Assembly: GCA_017449065.1 (NCBI GenBank)
Contig: JAFSKF010000053.1
Location: 62,001-126,000, forward strand
Reading direction: 5' to 3'
Source of the DNA: Bacteroidales bacterium
GTDB lineage: Bacteria > Bacteroidota > Bacteroidia > Bacteroidales > UBA3663
DNA: 64,000 nt
Shown: in pieces, positions 7,759 to 15,719 of the stretch
How positions within the stretch are numbered: position 1 is the stretch's first letter
Layout: the number at the start of each line of letters is the position of its first letter
Made by a program: the position numbers and the translations under genes
Notes under the pieces: generated by a model
Told to the model about the DNA's origin: nothing
The model's database searches: none
Seen by the model: only the letters and a program-made list of their open reading frames with translations

Positions 7759-7803
7759 AGTTATTAGTTATCAATCGGGAAATTCAACTCATAACTAATA
7801 ACT
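7759..7803. repeat. inverted repeat between atpH and atpA
   Basis: AGTTATTAGTTAT (7759-7771) and ATAACTAATAACT (7791-7803) are perfect 13-base inverted copies around a 19-base loop. The AT-rich hairpin sits inside the operon mRNA between atpH and atpA, just upstream of the atpA start. It could influence processing, stability or relative expression; no T run follows, so a strong terminator is unlikely. Confidence 0.6.
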
Positions 7804-7815
7804 TCTAAGCATCGC

Positions 7816-8376
7816 TTAGATGATTCTTTTATTCTTTTCGATGAATTGCTTCTTGATCAGATTAAACTGCGAACGAACGGAAGCGTCGAGACGCAGATCG
7901 TCGATCTGGAAGATAAAACCGCCCACAATGGATGGATCGACAGCCGTTTCGAGAATGACATCCACGGAACCTTTCGACTGTTCCTCGACCATCTTCTCCA
8001 AACGTTTTGCCACCGCATCGCTGGCAGGCACAGCTGTAATCAACTTGCCAATCGAGATGTGCTTCATTTCGCGATAGAGCGAAACATAACTATGGGCGAT
8101 GAAGAGCATGAACGACTCGCGCCGATGAGCAACTACCAACTGGGCAAACTTCTGGATGACGGTGCTCGGATGGATGGCTGCGGCCTGGCAGATCACCTTT
8201 TCCTTTTGCGTTGGGGGCAGGAGCGGGTTGCCCAGTACATTCGACACCTGCGGCACAGCCTTGTAACTATCAATCAGCTGCAAGACCTCGCCATAGACGG
8301 TATCTTCCTGCCCCTGTTTGACAGCAAAGGCCAGTAGCGCCTTGGCATAACGTTTGGCAATAACTCCGATATCCAT
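7816..8376 (-). CDS. atpH: ATP synthase F1 delta subunit
   Basis: A 186-residue protein with the delta/OSCP pattern: N-terminal helical domain beginning MDIGVIAKRYAKALLAFA and a C-terminal segment with VDPSIVGGFIFQIDDLRLDASVRSQF. It joins the top of F1 to the peripheral b stalk. Start 4 bases after the atpF stop, consistent with coupled translation. Confidence 0.95.
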   Translation of the reverse strand: MDIGVIAKRYAKALLAFAVKQGQEDTVYGEVLQLIDSYKAVPQVSNVLGNPLLPPTQKEKVICQAAAIHPSTVIQKFAQLVVAHRRESFMLFIAHSYVSLYREMKHISIGKLITAVPASDAVAKRLEKMVEEQSKGSVDVILETAVDPSIVGGFIFQIDDLRLDASVRSQFNLIKKQFIEKNKRII

Positions 8377-8379
8377 AGT

Positions 8380-8877
8380 TTACTTATTGATTTTTATCTC
8401 ATCAAGCATACGGTCGATCATGGCCATCTGGTCCGCGTCGGATTTCAGGTTCTGACGGAGCACCTTTTCCGCAATTTCGACAGAGAGCAGACCCACTTGG
8501 CGGCGGATGTCGCGGATAGCGTCTTCTTTTTCAACCTCTATCTGTTGCTTAGCCTCTTCCAAAAGCTTTTGGCCGGCTATGGTGGCTTCGGTCTTTGCCT
8601 TCTCGACAATCTGATTGCGCATGTTGACAGCTTCTGCCAGAATCGCGGACTGCTTTTCCTGGGCCTCTTTCAACATGGCGGCTGTTTCTTCCTGGATTTT
8701 TTCCAACTTTTCGTTGGCTTCCTTGGCTTTAGCGATGCTCTCGTCGATGTATTTGGCTCGTTCGTCAATCATTTTGGTCATAATTGGCCAACCGAACTTA
8801 CCCAATACGACGAGGACAACCACGAATGCCAGAAGCATCCATAGAAATAGTCCGCTTTCGGGAATCAGCAATGACAT
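8380..8877 (-). CDS. atpF: ATP synthase Fo b subunit
   Basis: 165 residues: one N-terminal membrane helix (LFLWMLLAFVVVLVVLGKFG) then a long charged coiled coil rich in Lys, Glu and Ala, the layout of the peripheral stalk b subunit. Located between atpE and atpH as in other Bacteroidales operons. Confidence 0.96.
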   Translation of the reverse strand: MSLLIPESGLFLWMLLAFVVVLVVLGKFGWPIMTKMIDERAKYIDESIAKAKEANEKLEKIQEETAAMLKEAQEKQSAILAEAVNMRNQIVEKAKTEATIAGQKLLEEAKQQIEVEKEDAIRDIRRQVGLLSVEIAEKVLRQNLKSDADQMAMIDRMLDEIKINK

Positions 8878-8900
8878 AGATGCTTGGGTTTAGATATTTT

Positions 8901-9125
8901 TTAAGATGCCAACAGACAAACTACTACGGCGAACAGACTAACACCTTCAACAAGTGCACCGATAATGATCATAGGAGTCTGAATCTTGCTGATGGCTTCT
9001 GGCTGACGAGCCATAGCGTCCATGGCAGACGAACCGATCTTACCCAATCCGAGACCTGCACCGATTGCTACGATACCTGCGCCGAGAGCGGCAGCACCCT
9101 TAGTAGAAAGAATTTCCAAAAGCAT
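8901..9125 (-). CDS. atpE: ATP synthase Fo c subunit (proteolipid)
   Basis: 74 residues forming two membrane helices: a glycine-rich first helix (GAGIVAIGAGLGLGKIG), the polar loop ARQPEA, and a second helix with the ion-binding carboxylate Glu60 in GALVEGVSLFAVVV. The residues after Glu60 (Gly, Val) lack the Ser-Thr pair typical of sodium-coupled c rings, so proton coupling is more likely; that is inference. Confidence 0.96.
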   Translation of the reverse strand: MLLEILSTKGAAALGAGIVAIGAGLGLGKIGSSAMDAMARQPEAISKIQTPMIIIGALVEGVSLFAVVVCLLAS

Positions 9126-9198
9126 AGTTGTAAAATTTTAAGTGTTAATATTGATTTTGATATTTTGTTTCGAATTATTTTTGCTGGTTTTCAGCGTC

Positions 9199-10278
9199 TT
9201 ATTCCTCATGGTGATGTTCTGCCTGCGACAATCCGATGTAGATCGACGAGAGCATCGTGAACACAAAGGCCTGAATGAAAGCGACCAGCAACTCCAGACA
9301 GTCGAGGAAAATGCCCAAAACGACACTTACCACCGACATCACTCCGTTGCCAACGCCAGGCATCGAAACTGCGGTGAGGAAAATCACACTTAATACACCT
9401 AACAAGGCGCAGTGTCCAGCCAGAATGTTGGCGAAAAGTCGGATGGTGAGCGAGAACGGCTTGGTGAACAGACCGATGAACTCGATAATGGCCATCACGG
9501 GACGCAGCCAGAGCGGCAGTTCCTTGTTCCAGAAGATTTCTCCCCAATAGGCACCCGTTCCAAAGATGTTGGTGGTGAAGAACGTAAACAGTGCCAGCGT
9601 GACTGTAATGGCGATGTTGCCGGTCAGGTTGGCAGAACCTGGAATCAAACCGCACAAGTTGTTGAAAAAGATGAAGAAAAAGGCGGTCAGCAGGTAAGGA
9701 GCATAGCGTTCCGTGTGCTTCGGAATATTAGGTTTGATGACGTCGTTATAGACGTAAGAAACCAGCATTTCAATGGTTCCGACGAAACCTGTAGGTGCCG
9801 CAGAGGCATGGTCCTTGTTCTTGTACCATTTGGCACAGTACAGAATCATCCAGATCATGAGAATACTGGTAATGATTAGACCGGCCACGTTCTTGGTGAT
9901 CGAGAAGTCGAAAGGACGCACTTCTTGTCCGTCGCTGCCGATTTCCACAATCTTCCCGGCATACTCCGAACCTTCCGGCGCTATCTGTAAGCCCTCGTAC
10001 GAAGCATGTCCGTGGTGGAAACGGCTCGACATAAAGCAGTGGAAACCGCTTGTCTGGCTATACACCAATACGGGCAACGGCATCGCAATCGAGAGATTGC
10101 CCCAATCGGTAAGATGCCAATAGTAGGAGTCGCCGACATGTTCGAAGATCATGGCAGTTACATCCAGACTCTCTTCCTCCTTGCCGGCGGTTTCTGCCGC
10201 AGCGCGTTGGGGGAGGAGCAAGCCCACTGTAACCAGCAGACCTAACATCAGTGTCCAGACCTTATTTATTTTGTTCAT
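9199..10278 (-). CDS. atpB: ATP synthase Fo a subunit
   Basis: The start at 10278 (MNKINKVWTLMLGLLVTVG) was chosen over an upstream ATG because it begins a clean signal-like sequence. The 359-residue product has a long N-terminal extracytoplasmic region (about residues 25-130) typical of Bacteroidetes, then multiple membrane helices including the essential Arg in TIRLFANILAGH and a C-terminal helix ending IYIGLSQAEHHHEE. It forms the proton half-channels facing the c ring. Its first 17 bases overlap the end of the upstream small membrane gene. Confidence 0.96.
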   Translation of the reverse strand: MNKINKVWTLMLGLLVTVGLLLPQRAAAETAGKEEESLDVTAMIFEHVGDSYYWHLTDWGNLSIAMPLPVLVYSQTSGFHCFMSSRFHHGHASYEGLQIAPEGSEYAGKIVEIGSDGQEVRPFDFSITKNVAGLIITSILMIWMILYCAKWYKNKDHASAAPTGFVGTIEMLVSYVYNDVIKPNIPKHTERYAPYLLTAFFFIFFNNLCGLIPGSANLTGNIAITVTLALFTFFTTNIFGTGAYWGEIFWNKELPLWLRPVMAIIEFIGLFTKPFSLTIRLFANILAGHCALLGVLSVIFLTAVSMPGVGNGVMSVVSVVLGIFLDCLELLVAFIQAFVFTMLSSIYIGLSQAEHHHEE

Positions 10279-10552
10279 TGTTCGTTTTTTTGAAGAAATA
10301 GAACGTTTCGAAGATGACCGATACCAGATAAACGGCAACCGCCATCAAGGCGAAGCGTTTGAGGGGAACCTCTGTAAGGATTTTCACCGCCAGAATACCA
10401 CCAACCGTCAGTATAAACTTCAAACCCTTCGAGCCCAGGATAATCCAAAAGCCCCATTGCGGATTGCTTTTGTAAATCAGTTTGTAGATGCTGATGATAA
10501 CCGATTCGTAAAAGACAAAAGCAATGATCAGAATTTCAAGTTGCCACATCAT
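10262..10552 (-). CDS. small membrane protein of the ATP synthase operon (AtpI-like position)
   Basis: A product of about 96 residues with three or four hydrophobic segments (for example LEILIIAFVFYESVIISIYKL) and a Lys/Asn-rich C-terminus. It sits between atpC and atpB, where assembly factors of the AtpI type are found in other phyla, but the sequence does not let me call it AtpI firmly. The start at 10552 gives an ATGA overlap with the atpC stop; an upstream ATG at 10564 is possible. Confidence 0.75.
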   Translation of the reverse strand: MMWQLEILIIAFVFYESVIISIYKLIYKSNPQWGFWIILGSKGLKFILTVGGILAVKILTEVPLKRFALMAVAVYLVSVIFETFYFFKKTNNEQNK

Positions 10553-10794
10553 ATCTGCACGCAAGCCGAGATTTGGTTTTTGTGTACCTCGACATAGCCG
10601 GAGGTAACCGGTTGGCGCGTTTCCTGCCCGTCCGATATGTATCGGATGACACCCGGCTGCAATGTCGTGATGATGGCGTCGTGATCCTTCAGGATTTCAA
10701 AACGTCCTTTCGTGCCCGGCACTTCCACCAGCGAAACTTCGCCGTCGAATATCGTCTTTTCGGGAGAATAGATTGTTAGTTTCATGACTGACAA
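10549..10794 (-). CDS. atpC: ATP synthase F1 epsilon subunit, short form
   Basis: 81 residues covering only the N-terminal beta-sandwich domain (MKLTIYSPEKTIFDGEVSLV, then VPGTKGRFEILKDHDAIITTL). The usual epsilon of about 130-140 residues has two C-terminal helices that inhibit hydrolysis; they are missing here. The open frame ends cleanly and overlaps the next start by ATGA, so this is the natural length. Lies just downstream of atpD. Confidence 0.95.
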   Translation of the reverse strand: MSVMKLTIYSPEKTIFDGEVSLVEVPGTKGRFEILKDHDAIITTLQPGVIRYISDGQETRQPVTSGYVEVHKNQISACVQI

Positions 10795-10810
10795 ATTTTG
10801 TGGTCATTCG

Positions 10811-12496
<1,686 letters not shown>

Positions 12497-12529
12497 TTAT
12501 TGCACAGGTTTTGCAAGTTTTTTTGCACT

Positions 12530-12564
12530 TTTGTTTCTTGCTTGCAAATTTATGCCTATCTTTG
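12530..12564 (+). promoter_or_regulatory. promoter for ybeY-mnmG
   Basis: TATCTTTG at 12557-12564 with a possible TTTG at 12530-12533 (spacer 23, longer than usual). The -7 element lies 27 bases before the ybeY ATG at 12592. Confidence 0.6.
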
Positions 12565-12591
12565 CGGTGCAAAGTTGCAATATTCTTACAC

Positions 12592-13011
12592 ATGGCTATA
12601 TCTTTTTATAATGAGGGCATCGAAATGCCAGCTATTCAGAAAACGGAAATCCGTAATTGGGTCAAACAGGTGGCTGCTCTTCATGGCAAGAGAGTGGGAG
12701 AGATTTCTTATATCTTCTGCAACGACGAGAAGATTCTGGAGGTGAACCGTCAATACCTCCAGCACGATTATTACACCGATATCATTACGTTCGATTATAC
12801 GGAAGGCGACAAATTGTCGGGCGATCTGTTTATCAGCCTCGATACGGTTCGGACGAATGCCGAGCAGTTCGCTCAGCCTTACAATACGGAGTTGCATCGC
12901 GTCATCATTCACGGGGTGCTTCATTTGTGCGGCATCAACGATAAAGGTCCGGGCGAGCGCGAGATTATGGAGAAGAATGAGAACGAGGCATTGGCTTTGC
13001 TTCAACTTTGA
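12592..13011 (+). CDS. ybeY: endoribonuclease YbeY (rRNA maturation)
   Basis: 140 residues from the ATG at 12592; the open frame extends upstream but overlaps the promoter. The UPF0054 metal motif appears as HGVLHLCGINDKG, with His107 and His111 as the first two ligands. The usual third His falls on Asp117, as in other Bacteroidetes versions I know. YbeY acts in 16S rRNA 3'-end maturation and ribosome quality control. It is 21 bases upstream of mnmG and probably co-transcribed with it. Confidence 0.92.
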   Translation: MAISFYNEGIEMPAIQKTEIRNWVKQVAALHGKRVGEISYIFCNDEKILEVNRQYLQHDYYTDIITFDYTEGDKLSGDLFISLDTVRTNAEQFAQPYNTELHRVIIHGVLHLCGINDKGPGEREIMEKNENEALALLQL

Positions 13012-13032
13012 TTTTTAGCGATTGTTTTTTCA

Positions 13033-15012
13033 ATGACTTTTCAATACGACGTCATAGTGATTGGTGGCGGACATGCCGGCTGCGAAGCTGCACATGCGGC
13101 TGCCCGTATGGGAGCCAGAACCTGTCTGATCACCATGGATATGAACAAAATCGGACAAATGTCGTGCAACCCGGCTGTCGGTGGCATTGCCAAAGGACAG
13201 ATTGTCCGTGAGATTGACGCTTTGGGCGGAAAGATGGGCGAGGTGACCGATGCTTGCTCCATTCAGTTCCGGATGCTGAACCGGTCGAAGGGTCCAGCCA
13301 TGTGGAGCCCACGTAGTCAGGCGGATCGCGGCAAGTTTATTTGGGCTTGGCGCAAGGTGCTCGAAAATACACCAAACCTTTCCATCTGGCAAGACACGGT
13401 ACAGAAATTCATTTTTGCTGACAATATTTCCGAATCCGGAGCTTCTTATTCTAAGAATAAGAAAGAAGAAAATGCGTCCCCGGAGGAAAATTCGTCGGTT
13501 CCACGTGGAACAATCGCAGGCGTTGAGACCAAAATGGGCGTCCGCTTCGAAGCGAAAGCCGTCGTGCTGACGGCCGGTACTTTTTTGAATGGCCTAATGC
13601 ATATCGGCCGCACCATGATCAAAGGCGGTCGAGTAGGGGAGGAGGCGAGCTATGGTCTGACGGAACAGCTCAAGGAGTTCGGATTCGTTACCGACCGAAT
13701 GAAGACGGGCACGCCGGTTCGCCTGGACGGTCGTACCATCGACTTCTCTTTGGCGGAGCGTCAGGATGGCGATGCCGACTTCCATCATTTTTCTTACTTA
13801 CCCGAGGAGGACGAGTTGAAGTTGTCGGGCGAGAACGGCAAGTTGCCGCAGTTGCCTTGTTGGACCATTCAGACCAACGAACAGGTACATGAAATTTTGC
13901 GACGTGGCTTGCCGGACTCTACGCTTTACAACGGACAGATTCAAAGCATCGGTCCGAGGTACTGCCCGAGCATCGAGACGAAGATCGTCACTTTTGCAGA
14001 CAAGGATCATCACTTGCTTTTTCTTGAACCGGAAGGAACCGACACGCAGGAATATTACTTGAACGGTTTTTCAAGTTCTTTGCCGATCGACATTCAGCTG
14101 GAAGCACTTCATCAGATTCCGGCTTTGCGGAATGCGGTTGCCTATCGTCCGGGATATGCCATCGAGTACGACTTCTTCGATCCGACCCAACTCCGTCATA
14201 CGCTCGAGACCAAATTGTGTCGCGGACTCTTCTTTGCCGGTCAGGTGAACGGAACGACGGGCTATGAAGAGGCGGCAGGTCAAGGTCTGTTGGCTGGCAT
14301 CAACGCGGCGCTGCAGGTGCAAGGGAAAGAGCCTTTCACTTTGTCGCGCGATGAGGCCTACATTGGCGTCTTGGTCGATGACCTCGTGACGAAAGGTGTC
14401 GATGAACCGTACCGCATGTTTACCTCTCGTGCTGAGTATCGCATTCTGCTCCGTCAGGATGATGCCGATATGCGTCTTACGGAAAAGGGCTACCTGCTCG
14501 GACTTGCTGACGAACATCGTTATCGGCTTTTGCTCGAAAAGAAGAATTGGATTGAAAAGATTCTTTCGTTCTGCAACGAGTTCCACGTGAAACTGTCGTT
14601 CAATCCGGTCTTGGAGTCGTTGGGTTCTACGCCACTCAAGGAGGGAACACGTCTGGTTGCTTTGGTCAATCGTCCGGAGTTGAACGTGCTGCTATTGTCA
14701 GAGTATATTCCGGAACTGCGCGAGTTGTTGGAAGCTATCCCGAACCGGCGGGAAGAAATCATCGAAGCCGCAGAGATTCGCATCAAGTATGCTGGCTACA
14801 TCGAACGCGAGAAGATAGTGGCAGAAAAGATTGCCCGTCTTGAAAACATCCGGCTGCGTCCTGATTTCGACTACAACAGTCTGCAGCAGCTGACCATCGA
14901 GGCGCGTCAGAAATTGTCGCGCATTCGTCCGGTAACGGTAGGGCAGGCCTCGCGCATTCCTGGTGTTTCTCCGGCTGACGTCAATATTCTTCTCCTGCTT
15001 TTAGGTCGATGA
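13033..15012 (+). CDS. mnmG: tRNA uridine-5-carboxymethylaminomethyl modification enzyme MnmG (GidA)
   Basis: A 659-residue FAD protein starting with the dinucleotide-binding motif GGGHAGCEAA (residues 11-20). With MnmE it adds the carboxymethylaminomethyl group at U34 of several tRNAs. Conserved blocks include CNPAVGGIAKG, MLNRSKGPAMWSPRSQADR and GQVNGTTGYEEAAGQGLLAG. Compared with E. coli it carries an extra segment of about 28 residues (about 131-159, polar, Lys/Glu/Ser-rich) in an otherwise conserved beta region. Two parS-like palindromes lie inside the gene, one at the end of this insertion. mnmG is often close to the chromosomal origin. Confidence 0.97.
   Translation: MTFQYDVIVIGGGHAGCEAAHAAARMGARTCLITMDMNKIGQMSCNPAVGGIAKGQIVREIDALGGKMGEVTDACSIQFRMLNRSKGPAMWSPRSQADRGKFIWAWRKVLENTPNLSIWQDTVQKFIFADNISESGASYSKNKKEENASPEENSSVPRGTIAGVETKMGVRFEAKAVVLTAGTFLNGLMHIGRTMIKGGRVGEEASYGLTEQLKEFGFVTDRMKTGTPVRLDGRTIDFSLAERQDGDADFHHFSYLPEEDELKLSGENGKLPQLPCWTIQTNEQVHEILRRGLPDSTLYNGQIQSIGPRYCPSIETKIVTFADKDHHLLFLEPEGTDTQEYYLNGFSSSLPIDIQLEALHQIPALRNAVAYRPGYAIEYDFFDPTQLRHTLETKLCRGLFFAGQVNGTTGYEEAAGQGLLAGINAALQVQGKEPFTLSRDEAYIGVLVDDLVTKGVDEPYRMFTSRAEYRILLRQDDADMRLTEKGYLLGLADEHRYRLLLEKKNWIEKILSFCNEFHVKLSFNPVLESLGSTPLKEGTRLVALVNRPELNVLLLSEYIPELRELLEAIPNRREEIIEAAEIRIKYAGYIEREKIVAEKIARLENIRLRPDFDYNSLQQLTIEARQKLSRIRPVTVGQASRIPGVSPADVNILLLLLGR
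13497..13512. promoter_or_regulatory. parS-like ParB-binding site 1 (inside mnmG)
   Basis: GGTTCCACGTGGAACA matches the universal parS palindrome in its GTTYCACGTGRAAC core. It encodes SVPRGT at the end of a non-conserved MnmG insertion. Confidence 0.75.
14579..14594. promoter_or_regulatory. parS-like ParB-binding site 2 (inside mnmG)
   Basis: AGTTCCACGTGAAACT has the full GTTCCACGTGAAAC core, identical to that of Bacillus subtilis parS. It lies in codons for EFHVKL of MnmG. Confidence 0.75.
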
Positions 15013-15018
15013 ATTTCT

Positions 15019-15140
15019 TAAGGGCTATGAAGAGCTAAGAAAGGGAGTAAAAAGGGAGTAAAAGGGACGATAGAAAGTCCCCAAAAACTCCCGGCAAAAG
15101 ACAAATGTCCCTTAAACTCCCCTTAAACTCCCCTTCTAAA
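15019..15140. repeat. intergenic hairpin repeat, copy 1 (mnmG-apt gap)
   Basis: The 5' arm GGGAGTAAAAAGGGAGTAAA plus GGGAC and the 3' arm GTCCCTTAAACTCCCCTTAA plus ACTCCCC are near-complementary. Between them a shorter hairpin GGGAC-GATAGAAA-GTCCC can compete for the same GGGAC. A second copy follows uvrC at 17744-17880. It could act as a transcription end point or a mobile palindromic unit. No ORF is present. Confidence 0.7.
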
Positions 15141-15171
15141 CTTCAATAAACAATTTCATAATAAGTATCCC

Positions 15172-15705
15172 ATGAATATCGATTTGATTAAACAGAATTT
15201 GCGTACGGTTCCAGACTTCCCGAAGCCGGGCATCATGTTTCGCGACATTACCACGGTGTTGAAGAATCCCGTTTGTCTGCGTGAGTTGGCCAATGGACTG
15301 ACCGGTTATTATACGGGTCGCGGCATTACGAAAGTGCTGGGCATCGAGAGTCGCGGATTTATTTTAGGCCCTATCGTGGCTAATAACATCAATGCCGGTT
15401 TTGTGACCATCCGCAAGCCAGGTAAGTTGCCGGCTGAAACCATTTCGCAGGAGTATGCTTTGGAGTATGGCACCGATAAGATCGAGATTCATAAAGATGC
15501 TCTTTCGCCCGACGATATTGTGCTGATTCACGACGACCTGATGGCTACAGGCGGCACCATGAAAGCAGCTTACGATCTGTGTCGTAAGTTGGGCGTAAAG
15601 AAGATTTACATCAATTGTATTATTGAGTTGGTCGATCTGAAAGGCCGTAATGTTTTCCCCGAAGGAACGGAAGTTTATTGTCCGATTACCTACGAGGGAG
15701 AATAA
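15172..15705 (+). CDS. apt: adenine phosphoribosyltransferase
   Basis: 177 residues, the normal size. It contains the PRPP-binding motif around VLIHDDLMATGGTM (residues 117-130) and the N-terminal PDFPKPGIMFRDITTVL typical of APRT. It salvages adenine with PRPP to AMP. Located between the two hairpin-repeat copies, with uvrC starting 13 bases after its stop; the intervening bases are a parS-like site. Confidence 0.97.
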   Translation: MNIDLIKQNLRTVPDFPKPGIMFRDITTVLKNPVCLRELANGLTGYYTGRGITKVLGIESRGFILGPIVANNINAGFVTIRKPGKLPAETISQEYALEYGTDKIEIHKDALSPDDIVLIHDDLMATGGTMKAAYDLCRKLGVKKIYINCIIELVDLKGRNVFPEGTEVYCPITYEGE

Positions 15706-15719
15706 TTTCACGTGAAACA
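15704..15719. promoter_or_regulatory. parS-like ParB-binding site 3 (apt-uvrC junction)
   Basis: AATTTCACGTGAAACA matches 14 of 16 positions of TGTTTCACGTGAAACA. It occupies the gap between the apt stop and the uvrC start, and its last base is the A of the uvrC ATG. Confidence 0.75.
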
